From Ceratodon purpureus (Eukaryota; Streptophyta; Bryopsida; Pseudoditrichales; Ditrichaceae), in NCBI GenBank assembly GCA_014871385.1, contig CM026426.1:95564992-95628991 (forward strand): DNA of 64,000 bases, read 5' to 3'. Of this stretch, positions 24,681 through 36,190 are shown piece after piece (the first letter of the stretch is position 1; every line of letters starts with the position of its first letter). The translations under genes and the position numbers were made by a program. Under the pieces are notes generated by a model. The model was not told where the DNA came from, ran no database searches, and saw only the letters and a program-made list of their open reading frames with translations.

Positions 24681-26320
24681 GTGATTGGCAGACCTCGTTC
24701 TTCTTGCACTTCAAAGAGGTCCACCCAGAATGTACTGTGCGGCAGAGGGCTTTTAAGTGGTTGAAGCCACGGTGGGTGCGAAAACTCAAGGAGAGGAATA
24801 CCTGCTGTTGCATATACCATGTGGCGATGGACATGATGAAGGTTGGATTGAGCAACCTCAGAGACAAAGTCAGGGGGCTCCATGTCCATACCGGATGTGA
24901 TTGTGCGTGTACAGTGTGCACAGGCAGTAAAGAAGGGACTTGTTGTGCGCATGAGAATACCTTCAAACGAATAACTCTGATGTGGGAATCATCTGTTTGT
25001 CCAAAAGAAGAATTTGATGTGTGGCATAGGCTTGTATGTCTCATGGGCAATTGTTCTAGCCGTGGTTTCCAACTCTTTCCTATTTGCCTACATGAGTTGT
25101 CTGGTTCTAACACCTTTCTTGTTAGATGGAAGTGTTTCGAGTACTACCAAGTGGGAGTGGATGCTCAGTCTTGAAAAGTGAAGAAACGTCTTTGGGAAGT
25201 TTTCAGAGAGACAACTGTTCACGAATTCCTATCTTATATGGAGAAAACAGTGACCACCTTTATTACACACAACTTCAAGGCACGATGGCAAGATGAGCAA
25301 TGTCAATTGATAATGAAGAACGTTCCGGAGGGAGTGGTTGTGTCACATATTGACTATGGAGAGAGCTACACTTTTGCCATCCAAAATGAGGTCCAGAGCT
25401 TGGACTACTTTAGTACTATTGTGACCATCCTGGTGCACATTACGATGTGGTAAGAAGGAGAGCAAACCATGAAGCAGACTCACTTCTACATATCTGCTGA
25501 TAAGGCTCACGATTTGACGTTGCATGGGGATTGGCTGGGTGATGATCGGTTGACACCGGAGGAACATTGGGTCTACAGTGACGGATGTAGTCCCCAATTT
25601 GAGTGCGCCACAACTATGTACTTTGTTGCACGCTACCCTGCGCTCACTAAAGGTTCTAAGATGCGGTGGAACTATTTTGAGTCGGCTCATGGAAAAGGAG
25701 AATGGGATGGGGCTAGTGCCGTGGTGAAGAGGGCGCTTGCTGCTGAGCAGATCCAAAATCCATTGAGGCCCTTACAGAATGCCGCTCAAGTTGTGGAGTT
25801 CCTGAAGGAGAAATACATAGAGCGCGTTGCCAGCTCATATGCTCATGCTAAAACTTCCCCTCTTTCACGTGTATTTTGGTTGAAAGGAAATATAGAGGTG
25901 GATCATTATGTATAGAGTATCAAGTGTAACACTTTGCCCGGCTCAAAGAGTCTCTATTCTATTATAGGCTTCTCTATGGCTGATCCGACTATGCTTAGAA
26001 CTTGAGAGCTGTCATGCTTCTGCGTCCCGTGCATTGATGGTGATTGGACTGAGTGTGAGAACTTGACGTATGTGCAGGAGTGGGCTGTTTAGAGGTTGTG
26101 CCCAATGAGTGCAGGAGGTGTAGCACAGCAAATTGAAGAAATTGACGACGAGGCTAACTGGGTGTATGACGGCATTTTAGAAGAGGTCGGTGACTTGGTG
26201 GACATCGACGACAATTTCATGATTCTAGCAGAAGAGGAGAATGAAGACAGGGTGGAATTCTACATTCTCCAGTGTCAAGCAAAGAAGTTTGTGTTAGCAG
26301 AGCCCATGACTTGCCCTTGA

Positions 26321-26339
26321 GGGGGGGGGGGGGGGGGGG
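26321..26339 (+). repeat. Poly-G run, 19 bases
   Basis: Uninterrupted G run immediately after the TGA that ends the 548-codon transposase frame and before the continuing C-terminal frame. It interrupts what was probably one coding block. Its length may be imprecise because homopolymers are error-prone in assemblies. Confidence 0.9.
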
Positions 26340-26620
26340 TATTTAGGGCTGGAGATGTTGTGATCAGAGCAAAGTATTACAAGAAGTATGGATGTGGTGA
26401 AAAGACGTATTTACTCTCCGACAAAGCTGTTGATGCACATGTTGATGTCTATCTGGTTAGAGCTTGTAAATTCCCTATGGTTCTAGCTCAACACAGGGTT
26501 AAAGGTACTCATGTATACAAGATGTCAAGTGAAACGCTTCAGATATGTGAAGATGCCCTATGAGAGTGGTGGGCATTTAATGAAGATTAAGTACAAGTTG
26601 CAAGCTATGTATATTGATTT

Positions 26621-27125
26621 CAGAATTGTTTCTCACTTGACGGTGGTTTTAGAAGTACTGGTCCCGTGATGATAGAAGTCAAACAAATGCTTGGGTATTT
26701 TTCTGACTAAAAGTGAGCTCCAGAGATATCCCGCTATCCAAGTGCTCCCCCTTTTTTTTGCTTCAGTCATCTACTGTCTGGCATAGTATTCTGTGATTAA
26801 GAGAACCTGCAATCCCTTACTTTCTTTTATTCTTTATAATCTTCTTTTCATGCTACCCACACCCATTACATAGTATCACCCATTCTGTATATCTTTTTTT
26901 ATTTCGAGTCAGACTAGACGATCATAGTTCTACACTTTGCTGGATATTAGGTACTCTAGATTTTTCCTTTTTGTTTTGGGCCTTTTACAGGGAGCACTAG
27001 ATAGCGGTACCTCAAGAGCTCATATCTGAGGATAGCAGTGATATCGTAGAATGTTGGAATTGGGAGCTATCGATTTAGGGTGAGAGATTTGTTTCTCATT
27101 TGATGTTGGTTTTAGAAGTACTGAT
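26621..27125. repeat. 40-bp direct repeat pair
   Basis: The stretches 26621-26662 and 27086-27125 share ttgtttctca-ttga-g-tggttttagaagtactg with few mismatches, 465 bp apart and in the same orientation, downstream of the transposase relic. They may be subterminal repeats or remains of a larger tandem duplication. The rest of this interval has no gene. Confidence 0.6.
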
Positions 27126-27299
27126 TGGTGTTTAGGCAAGTACTAAGACTACTCAAACAGTACCATCGAAACATTGATTCTAATAATTTACAAGTGAGTT
27201 TATAAACTCAAGTTTAGGCTTTGAGCTCTAGAGTTTGAATGATTGTATATTTATCCAAGTTGTTCTATGTTTGCTACACAATAGTTGAAGTTCCAAGAG

Positions 27300-27540
27300 T
27301 CCCAAAAATCCTTGCCTATGACCAACTTGTACATGCCTCGAGCTCCCAAAAATGTACAAAGAGTATGTTCTGAATAGACACGGTACTATAAACAGTACAT
27401 GGGCTAAACCATTCTTCAAAATCTTTGCATTTCGCCTATTTGTACATGTAGTATATCAAAAAATGTACAAATAGTATGTTGTAGATTTATATACGGTAGT
27501 ACAAACAGTACATGGGCTGAAATATTGTTCAGAATAGCAC
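27300..27540. repeat. Two-copy tandem repeat of about 105 bp, GTAC-dense
   Basis: Two adjacent copies share aaaaatgtacaaagagtatgtt-like and acggtactataaacagtac-like strings followed by atgggct. Ten GTAC tetramers fall in 220 bp. The pair lies between the transposase relic and the 3' end of the SET gene. It is likely the outer end of the transposon or a local satellite fragment. Confidence 0.7.
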
Positions 27541-27555
27541 AACACAGATGTGAAG

Positions 27556-28620
27556 TCATCTTCTCCTAGGTGCTTTCCTAGTTGACCTTCGGATGGCAAG
27601 TGGTAAGGCATTGTCTCTACACATTCTACTCTTACACTTACAAGTAAACCAAGGTAGGTCCGGATCATCATTGTTAAAATTAGTGCCATAGTCCCAGGTT
27701 AGTTCCTCTCCAGGACGTATGATACGACTTGCAAAAAATGCTACATGATAGAAGCGGCGATCCACACTCTCTATTGAAACAGGTATGTCCACTAGGTTAG
27801 AATCTACACACTCGTAATGACAGAGGCTCACAGTCAGACCATATCGTAGAATGTAAGAAGAAAGACCGCAAAGTATGTAGAATATGGTCGCAAGTTCTAA
27901 CCTGTGGTTCAAAAACCTGGCCACATTTCCAAATCGAGTAGAATCCAAGCACAATGCATTGTGGTCGTCCAGTTTCCGCTCAGTGGCCCAGTCAGCATCA
28001 AGTTGCAAGCTATAGGACTGACCTCCAACTACCCCCACGTTCCTAACCATTTGCTCAGCATTTGTTAAAATCTCTCCCGCCAATTCAAAAACGAACGCAC
28101 CCCTAGGTATTAGCTGAGTCGTCCGCATCCCCCACCCCGTAAGGGCTGTAGGAAAAACCTCTACTTGATACTTCATCCCCTGCTGGACAACACGATTGCT
28201 ACAATCACTATGACACCTATACTTGACATTGCACTCCTTAAGGAAAAGACGAAGAACATGACCTTGGCACACTGATTCGCCATTAAAACTCCGTCTACCC
28301 TTCTTACAGTAATGTGCATCTTCTTTGTTGTGATTGTAGAGATACGCGTCCTCCACAATGCCTCCTTTGGTGTATGCAACTCCTCCCACTGAATCAGCTT
28401 GGCATGCACAAGTACCATTCCCGCCGAAGCATTCCGGGGAACAAAGACAGTAGTCCCCAGGGCGAAGGCTCTCAAGAGTAGTAGGCACGTGTGCTTGGTC
28501 ATAGACCAAGCTAGAATTGATATAATGAAAATAAGTCATAGCAATATTAGACTGACCAACAAGGACAGGAATCCTCTCGAGTCCCTTAGACAAATCTGCT
28601 GCATCATACCAAGCTTCGGC
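27556..28620 (-). CDS. SUVR-like histone H3K9 methyltransferase (pre-SET, SET, post-SET), 5' part missing
   Basis: One long exon opens at a splice acceptor (ctactag|gcc, 28620) and ends in TGA at 27556. In order: a pre-SET zinc cluster (CLCSPECFGGNGTCAC, YCKKG, ECNVKYRCHSDCSNRVVQ), the SET domain starting GWGMRTTQLIPRGAFVFELAGEIL in two blocks, GNVARFLNH, ELTWDYGTNF, and a post-SET C-x-C-x4-C. This is the plant SUVR/Su(var)3-9 arrangement, which methylates histone H3 lysine 9 on chromatin. The exon begins about where the SUVR catalytic half begins, and upstream exons were not found. Between NHR and CVDSNLVDIP lies a 91-nt intron-like insert (27901-27811, donor cag|gtta, acceptor cgag|tgt). 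It keeps the frame if retained but breaks it if removed at those sites. So either a non-obvious splice is used or the copy carries a one-base indel. Confidence 0.8.
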   Translation of the reverse strand, partial: AEAWYDAADLSKGLERIPVLVGQSNIAMTYFHYINSSLVYDQAHVPTTLESLRPGDYCLCSPECFGGNGTCACQADSVGGVAYTKGGIVEDAYLYNHNKEDAHYCKKGRRSFNGESVCQGHVLRLFLKECNVKYRCHSDCSNRVVQQGMKYQVEVFPTALTGWGMRTTQLIPRGAFVFELAGEILTNAEQMVRNVGVVGGQSYSLQLDADWATERKLDDHNALCLDSTRFGNVARFLNHRLELATIFYILCGLSSYILRYGLTVSLCHYECVDSNLVDIPVSIESVDRRFYHVAFFASRIIRPGEELTWDYGTNFNNDDPDLPWFTCKCKSRMCRDNALPLAIRRSTRKAPRRR

Positions 28621-30668
28621 CTAGTAGAATCCCATCCCAACAGATTACCTTCCCCTTGTCATACTCTTAAAAATAGAAATGTAAAGTTCCAAGGCTGCTA
28701 AGGAAGACTAACATAAGTACAAATGCAAAGAAATCACAATAGATCGCAAATAACACATCAGCATGGAAAATAAAGTACACAAGCCGTGACCCTTCCGTGT
28801 TAGGAAGACCTCAGTGATGAGGTAAGATAGATTAATATACCTACAAATCCGTTCTATACAAGCATTCTATCACAGCTCAATAGATCAAAAACCAAAAAAA
28901 ATAAAATACTAAAAGCAATCTACAGATTGCTCAAGCCCTCATTCTAAGTGCCGCCTCTCCGCCGTTTCTGTGAGATTCCGCCACCTAACTTGTCGCCCTT
29001 TTCCTTCTCATTCTTTCTGCCCTCACTCTTACGACCCTTAGCCCTGGTCGATGCCGCGGATTCCTCAGCCGCTTGCTCGGCCTCCTTGGCGGTGCGTGCC
29101 CTGGTCCGCACATTGGCTTCAGGGACAGCAACGAGGCTCCCACTCCCCATAACAATCTCGGCCAGCTCCTTGTACGTGGTCTTGTCTGCAAAATAAACAT
29201 TCTCTATTGCCCCTTCAAGTCCCGGCCCTGAGTCCTCCTCCACAGTTGGACCCTTTGGTCTCCTCGCTCTCAACTTGAATGGTGACCGGGGCGTATGACC
29301 CTTCGACAGTTCTTCTCCCTCTCCTTCTGCTACTTCAGCATCCGTCACGCGAGGCACTTCAATCTCGGCTCTAGTATCCTCCATAACAACCTCTGTATCC
29401 TCCATATCCTCCTGTGCTTCCATGGAGCCCTTCTCCTTTGCCGCACCCATGCTCTCATCTATTCTTCCCCCCACCTTCCGACTTGAAACCGCCATGAACT
29501 TGGCTGCAACCTCCACCTGCACCACTGTATCTACAAAACCTGAGGCCGTGGCTCCTCCACCATCCTTACCATACTCTCCCAAGAGCAACTTGCCCTTGCG
29601 TCCCGGCAGGCATTGCGACCCTGGCTTGGGTGTCTCCTTCCTCGCGGCTCATCCTCCTTCTCTTTCTCCTTCGATGTCAGCGGTCCCTTCTCCTTCTCTA
29701 TAGCACCATCCCCTTCCGCCACTGCCTCATCGTTCTTCCGCGCGCTCCCAACACCACCACCCTTCTTTAGCGATAATTCAACGTGTAGCCCCTCAGCTGT
29801 CCCCTCCTCCACTGCCTCACTCTTCTTCCTCCCGCTCCCAACAGTCGGACCGCCACCCTTCTTCGGCAATGCAGCGCCGTGTAGCTCCTCAACTGTCCCC
29901 TCTTCCACAGCCTCACCCTTCTTCCTCCCGCTCCCGACAGTTGGACCCTTCTTCGGCACTGCTGCGCCGTCCCCTTCCTCAGCTTTCCCCTCCTCCACTT
30001 CCTCACGAACCTTCCTCCCGCTCCCAACAGGGTGTCCCTTCTTCATATCTGCAGCACCGTCCTCTTCCTCAACTGGCAGATCCTCCACTGCCTTGCCCTT
30101 CTTCCTCCCGCTCCCAAGAACCCCACCTGCCTCGCCCTTTTTCTTTCCACTCCCAATGACGCCCGCTCCTTCATCCCTCTTCTTCCCTCCCGCACCAACA
30201 CCTAAACCACCCGCCTTGTCACCCCTACCCCCTACTTGGCCCTCCGCCGTCACTCCTTCATTGCTCCCATCTCCTGGTGGTAGCGGTGGCGTTGGCGGTG
30301 GCAGGCTGAGGAGATGTCCATCTGAAGGGAGCGGCTCTATTGAAATGTCACCGTCTCCAACATCCTCTCGACCCTCCCCTCACTCACCATCACTGCTCTC
30401 CGAAGTTTCACTTGAGACGGTAGTGCCGGAGCTTGAAGGTAAGGGGGTCATCTTGTTGTTGTCCTCTTCGTCAGAAGAAGAATCGTCTCCCGAATCCAGC
30501 TATGGTTCAGTTCCCTTTACATGAGTCCCATCCGAGAAACAGTCCATCAGCACCTTCTCCACCAGCTTCTCCAGCATCCGAGGAACTCTAGATTTAATGC
30601 TGTCCGTTGCGGCTCTTCACCTAACTCTTCCAGATCGCCTCCAGGCCATGCATTAGGGGAAAAATCAG

Positions 30669-31084
30669 GTCTCCAACGGGCCTTGTAAGACAGCCCGGAT
30701 TAGGTGGGCTGCCTGCCCGCTGACACTTCTCTTCGAAATCCCTTTGGTCGATATCCTGCCCGCTGACAACAAAATTCGCCGCGCTGACAGCAGGATTCGC
30801 TGACAACAGGATCCCCTGACAACAGGATCCGGTACTGTCCAATGGGGTGACAGCAGTGGGCACACGGTCGGTGACAGTGTCATTACTGCTTGTATTGTCC
30901 AATGGGGGGGTGGGGTGGGGTGGGGTGGGGAAGGGAAGCGATTGGCTGGACCCCCCAAATGCCAACTGCTGGCACTCCTGGCAGCATTTGGCGACCTGCT
31001 GGCAGAGTTGGTGCCAGCAGGTAAAGTGCACGGGCATGGCAAAAATTTTGGCACAGAAAACATGGAAAAGGCCCGTTGGAGACC
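30669..31084. repeat. 17-bp inverted repeat bracketing a 382-bp insert
   Basis: The string ggtctccaacgggcctt at 30669-30685 recurs as its exact reverse complement at 31068-31084. The interior holds GGCAGC/CTGGCAG-type and GACAACAGGATCC-type short repeats. It sits inside the decayed zinc-finger gene and separates two stretches of its coding frame, so it looks like a small insertion or inversion breakpoint pair. Confidence 0.8.
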
Positions 31085-31219
31085 CCAAACTTCTCCTAAT
31101 GTTGGCTGGCTTGTCTCCCCTTCCACTGTTGGCCCTGCATTCTTGACGGCCTTCTTAGGTGATGCAAACCTCAGGCTAGAACCTGCCACCAAACATCCCG
31201 TTAGAGTCTAAACACATGG

Positions 31220-32000
31220 TACCGAATGAAGTTGCAGTCAACTAGCACAAATGAACCAGTATTATCACTACCTATTTTGTTTAAATTGGTGGACCATTTG
31301 TACAAGTTTGCAATCATAAATGTACTCTACAACTTGTTCTCACTTTAAATTTACCATGTAGGACTTCTAGTACCAAGTAAAATAAAGACAAGAAATACTT
31401 GTAGTAGCTCCATCAAGTACAATGTTGTCTGCGCACCTTGAACCGTAAGTACATTTCAAGCACTATGTCACATGGAGTACCTAAATACTTGCTCTAAGTA
31501 GCCGCATGTACATAAACATTAGGCCTAATATAGAAATATGACATTTCCTGCACCTAACAAAAATCAACAAGTACTATGCAATACACAATAATGTACCGAC
31601 CTCAGTGAAGCAAACAACTTGTACACGTATTGGATTTAGACTTTGACACTAATATACAAATATGACATTTCCAGCGTCTAATAGAAATTACCAAGGATTA
31701 TGCAGTACACAATAATGTATAGAATTCAGTGACGAGACTTCTTGTACACATATTGACTTCAGACTTCGACAGTAAGATACATCTTCAGACATATGCTGTT
31801 AGTGAAATTGGACTTCATATCCACTGTGCAAGTCTAATCCGGCACAAAGATCGCAATCATCACAATGCTAGCAACCACACCAAACACATAGTGTACAACC
31901 TTACGATCCAAAATTATACTCGCTATTCCTTTAACAAACTTCTGGAACTCACCTAAACTGAAACAACCGTATACTACATTCTAGGACTCCAAAGTACATA
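31220..32000. repeat. GTAC-rich island inside an intron
   Basis: Fifteen GTAC tetramers in about 780 bp, against about 3 expected. The two 60-bp stretches around 31570 and 31690 share atgcaatacacaataatgta-like text, so the island is partly a diverged tandem duplication. It lies in the intron of the zinc-finger gene between about 32089 and 31190. Confidence 0.65.
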
Positions 32001-35000
32001 AGCACTCAAATTCCTACAGAGCACAACAATGACTCAACACCCTAAACCAGATATCCAGAATGCTGAAAATTAAATGTAAATTAACTTACCATCGGATGGC
32101 ACCTTCGCCATAGCCTGCTCTGCCCTTTCCTTCATCAGTCTCCGCCTTTCTTTGGCTACTCCAAGCATCCTAGCCGTCTCCACCAAATCCGCAGGTGGCT
32201 CTCCCCAACCAAAACTCCGGTACCATTCCGGGTGACAAATCTCCCCGCACCCTATGACCACGCACTTGCAGCTACGCACAAAGACTACTGAAGCACAGAA
32301 AGGATGATACAAGTATCTACAGGAGGATACAACCATGTCATTCTGCGAGAATGGGAAGGAACACAAGTAGCAAGCGGTAATCCTAATGAATCTGGTCTCA
32401 TCTTCAAAATCGCACCCGGGCAGAATTGAATCCGCAGGCGCATACACCATTGGACTTGGAGTAAATTTCAAAGTACTCCTCCCTTGCTTCAACTAAAACT
32501 TCTCGGCTGCAAGGGCATCAAGTTGCAATTGGCTCAACTCCAATTCTCGGTTCAATGCCTGGATCTCAGCTTCCGCACTCTCTAGCTCTCCCTTATCAGC
32601 CGCGACCTTGACCTCCTCCTCTGCCAACTGCTCCTGAATTCCCTCCATCTTGATCTTCTCCTTGTACACATCGACCCCTTGCTCTTCCATTGCTCTAATC
32701 AGCGGCGTCTTCTGCTCCTCTTGTTTCCTCAATGTGCCCATGCCCCATTCACTTTGCTTGCTCTTCCAAATAGCGCCGTCAAGCCGTTGACTTGCCTCCT
32801 TCTTCAGCTCCCGCTTGTGCTTCTGCTCCAAATAGACAGCTTGCATCAAACCCTCCACGTCTTCCAGCCGCTCCTCCACTTCCCCCTTCGCCAACCTGCC
32901 ACTGCTCTGTCCTCGCAAACCCGTATCCTCCTACAGGCACATACCCGAGGCCATGGCGGACTCAAGTCCACCCTTTGATTCTCCCGGTGGCCCACGACCC
33001 CCCACCCTCACAGCATCGCCTTGCTCGACCTTTCCTTCCCAGCCTGGTTCAATCTTAATGTTACGCCAATTCTTACCCCGGACGTCGACCTTCCTCTTTC
33101 CCTCCACGCACTTGGACTCCGCAATTGACTTCCTCAGCTCCTCGAGCTTTCCCCTGGTGTACTGGCTCCTCTGTCTCTTGTTTGTCTCCTCCCCGAACGC
33201 ACACCAATTCACTTGTCCACCACCTTCCTCGCACTCTAATGCTATCTCTTCAGCGAACCTCACGGTGATCAGGTTCGGATTCTCCTCCTCCCCATGTTGA
33301 TACGAAATTGGATGTAGGTACTTCACCCTGTCGACAACATTGGACTTCGCAACCCTGCCAGTAGAACCCGCTCCGACTACCATCTTTGTAGGGCTTACCA
33401 AACAACTTGCGCACAGTGTTGGAGGCGACCATGCTTCTTCGGAAGTGGTGGGGGTTCTCCCCCTCGTTGGGGAGTCCATACTCAGCCTGGAAGTCCGCCT
33501 TCTTCAATTCCCGCGGAGGCTTCTTCAGCCTCAAAATCTCGTCGTCGACGTCTTCTACACAAGTGAAGGCCTTCTCGGACCTCACAGTCCCCTTCCCTTT
33601 CTTCTTCACTGTAGACTTGGAACCCGCAGCAGTTTCTTCCTCCAAATCGTGTCAAGGGGTATCCGCTCCTTGCATTGCGCCTGAAGTCCTCCTCGTCACG
33701 TCCTTTGCAACTCCTCCCTCCACCTCGTCCCGGCCACGACTGCGACTTCTAGTTCCTCCTACTGCAGCCTTCGGCCGCAATTTCTTCCTCGCTGGCTCTT
33801 CACCAGTCCGCCCTCCTTTGCCTGACGACGCTTGAGCCTTCTTACGCGGACCCTCCCCCCTAGCAACTTCCTCATCACTCCCCGCACCGCGACTCCTCCT
33901 CTCTCGCGTCCCAACTGCTCTCCCCTACCTCGCGCTGGATGTGTCCCCGGAGCATGCACCAGTACTTCGCTCCATTACTGCCTCAAGTGTCGCTGCTGCT
34001 CTGCATTGCTTTGCTGCTCTGCCTCCTCTTCCCCCTCCTATCCGCTCCCTCTCTCCCCTCGTTGTTGTACTGCAATGGACGACCGCGTGTTTGCCTCCTC
34101 CGATCTCCCGCCTGATCACAGCTCCCTCATCGCCTTCAAACTCTTACAAGGCTGGACTCTACTTGCCGACTCCTACCCTGTCTACCCCTCCACAGAAACA
34201 CCAAACACAGCCACCAATGCTACCTTCACCGCACCAAAAGGAGCAAAACAAAATCTACAGAGTAAACGCTACAATCCAAGCTCACCATCGCCCCCCCTAA
34301 ACCCACAACAGGCGCACCTAAACCCTACAAAACCATCGCTCTAGCATCTCACTCCTCCCACAGTCGCAGCTTTGGCTACACACAAAGCTCACTGCCTTTG
34401 ACCCCCGAGAGAGGTGCGAGACTAAGCTCACCTCCGACCACCAGTCACCTAGTGTCTCCTTCACAGCGGTCACCGGCGGTCACCGGTCATGCTCACACTC
34501 TCGTCACCCTTAACTGGTGATCACCAGTCACTAAACCCTCAGCATTACTTCCCGCCGTCACCTTCAGAACCTTTGAACATCTAATCTAATCGTGTAAGCC
34601 GACTTCAACATTAATTGACACTTCAGTAGTATACTCCCAAGTGCTGATTCTCTCCTATCCTAAACACAATATATTCTTATGCATATGGATGAATTATCAT
34701 ACATAGATCTAGTCAATTTCTACAACAATGCATTACAATTTCGGTTTTTTGATTTTATTTAAGGGGAGAAAGAAAGTTCTATGCTTTACTATTGATTTGT
34801 TTTTTTTTTTCCTATCATCAAAAACACTTAAAATACACCTACATGAAATAAAAAAATCAAAAAAAAGAAATATATATATAAAGTAATTGCTTGTATTTTC
34901 CTTAAACTTAATTTCTAATTTCTGTTTTCTAATTTTTTCCAAAACAAAAAAAAAACACATATGTTGGTGTCTTCATTGAACATACGATAAGTACTATACT

Positions 35001-35639
35001 TTATATTTCATTTAAGGTGGGGAAGACAACGATTTTTGTTTATTGATTTTTTTTTAATTTCCTATCATCAAATAAACCTAAAATAGATCTCGTCATATTT
35101 ATTTTATTTTTAAATGAACAATATATTTAAAGAAATCTCTACAATATCTTGTTCTTTCGTCTTTGGAAAAATGTCCTTCTCAATTCTTTCACTTCTTTTA
35201 TTTCTTTTAATGTTTCATATTTTATTTAAAGGGGGGAAGAAATAATCTTGATCTATTATTTTTTCTAATAATCTTGATCTATTTTTATTTTTCTTTCTTC
35301 TTTTTTAATATATCATATCAACTCTTAAGAAGGGGCGCACAGAATGACGTTCATTCATTTATTTTTTAAATTTATTTCTCTATCAATAAAATATCTTAAA
35401 GTTGTTGTACATGTTCAATTAATATATTATCTATCTCATATGTTGATTTTGCACGCTATACTTTTTCCATCATGCTAATTTCTAACGTCTCATGCCTTAT
35501 TTTAAGAAAAAATTATATACAAACAAATCTACCTTCATTTTAGAATATTCTATTTTCAAATTGCTATCTTAAAAATCCATTGGCACCCATAAATCTAATG
35601 AATTCACTTTAATTTCTCTATTACATCACACTTTATTAG

Positions 35640-36190
35640 AGTGTTCCTTCATCCTTCAACTAATTTTTTTCATTTTTATAATTAAATTAAACTTCTTTTT
35701 CTTTTTCTTTTTAACCATCTTTTATTTTTTTCTTTTCCTTTTTTCATTCATAAGTCCTTCTTTTCTTTTCTTTTTTTTTTCCTTTTTCCACCTTCTTTTA
35801 TTTTAATATTTCTTTCCTTTTTTCCTTAGACCTCTTTTTGTGTCCTACTTAAATTTATTTTTCTTCCCTCTTATAGTACAGTATTTCATATTTGCAACCT
35901 TTTTCTCACCCTTCTATTTTATTTTATTTGTTCTTCTCTTTTTAAATTTTTTCCCCTTTGTTCTTTTATTACCATATTTCATATTAGTCTCTTTTTTTAA
36001 TCCTTCTATTATTGTTATTTTTTTCTTCTATTTTTTCTCATTTTACTTATTTTTCTTCCTTCTTTTATTATCGTATTTCATATCTGTTTTTATTTTATTT
36101 ATCCTTCAATTATTTTTATTTTCCTCTTCTATTTTTTTTTCCTTTCAATTTTTTCTTTCTTTAATCTTAATATTTATTATGTTATTTAGG
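35640..36190 (+). repeat. Long pyrimidine-rich tract
   Basis: About 550 bp in which the plus strand is overwhelmingly T and C (ttcttttctttttttttttcc and similar), ending at a G run near 36189. The strand asymmetry could favour triplex DNA. The 122-codon frame at 35840-36208 reads as hydrophobic Phe/Leu/Ser only because of this composition. Confidence 0.8.

Larger units (their letters stand above)
23075..26563 (+). pseudogene. DDE transposase relic (DYGES / SDG / HGKG type), family not named
   Basis: Frame 23075-23869 (ATG at 23075) encodes an N-terminal region ending at a donor cgg|gtgagt, with TAG at 23108 and 23792. After a GTAC-rich interval, a single frame runs from 24677 to 26320 (548 codons) with stops at 25172, 25451, 25913, 26003 and 26090 but no frameshift. 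Visible blocks: a Cys-rich GCDCACTVC segment, HIDYGESYTFAIQNEVQS, VYSDGCSPQFECATTMYF and AHGKGEWDGASAVVKRAL. The spaced acidic blocks D, SDG-Q and HGKG-x-DG-x3-VKR match a family of uncharacterised DDE-type transposases found in algae and invertebrates, as I remember it. A 19-base poly-G run at 26321 separates a C-terminal segment (26360-26563, VIRAKYYKKYG). Terminal inverted repeats were not found. The copy is inactive. Confidence 0.7.
28944..34119 (-). pseudogene. Basic / coiled-coil / RING-like zinc-finger gene, decayed
   Basis: A frame starting near 34119 (Arg/Gly-rich, basic) runs to about 33380 with TAG at 33927 and TGA at 33654. It contains FGKPY just before a frameshift, then continues to a clean donor (gatg|gtaagt at about 32089). 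That second part has TAG at 32933 and 32495. It holds a Glu/Lys coiled coil (about 32900-32500) and a Cys/His segment: CYLCSFPF, YHPFC, CKC, CGEICHPEWYRSFGW. This is RING-like, with a spacing I cannot match to a standard RING. Later exons include SSLRFASPKKAVKNAGPTVE (about 31165), an acidic stretch with TAG at 30502 and a donor at about 30390, and a low-complexity block (30253-29531) with about five copies of a GSGRKKGEAVEEGT-like repeat. After a frame change, an acidic/basic C-terminus ends in TAG at 28944. Function unknown. A nuclear protein is plausible from the basic stretches. Confidence 0.5.

Noticed and set aside
28948..34344. Ser/Pro/Thr-rich plus-strand frames such as 29613-30524
   Set aside because: They are shadows of the minus-strand low-complexity coding blocks. 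The minus strand has the donors, acceptors and domain content.
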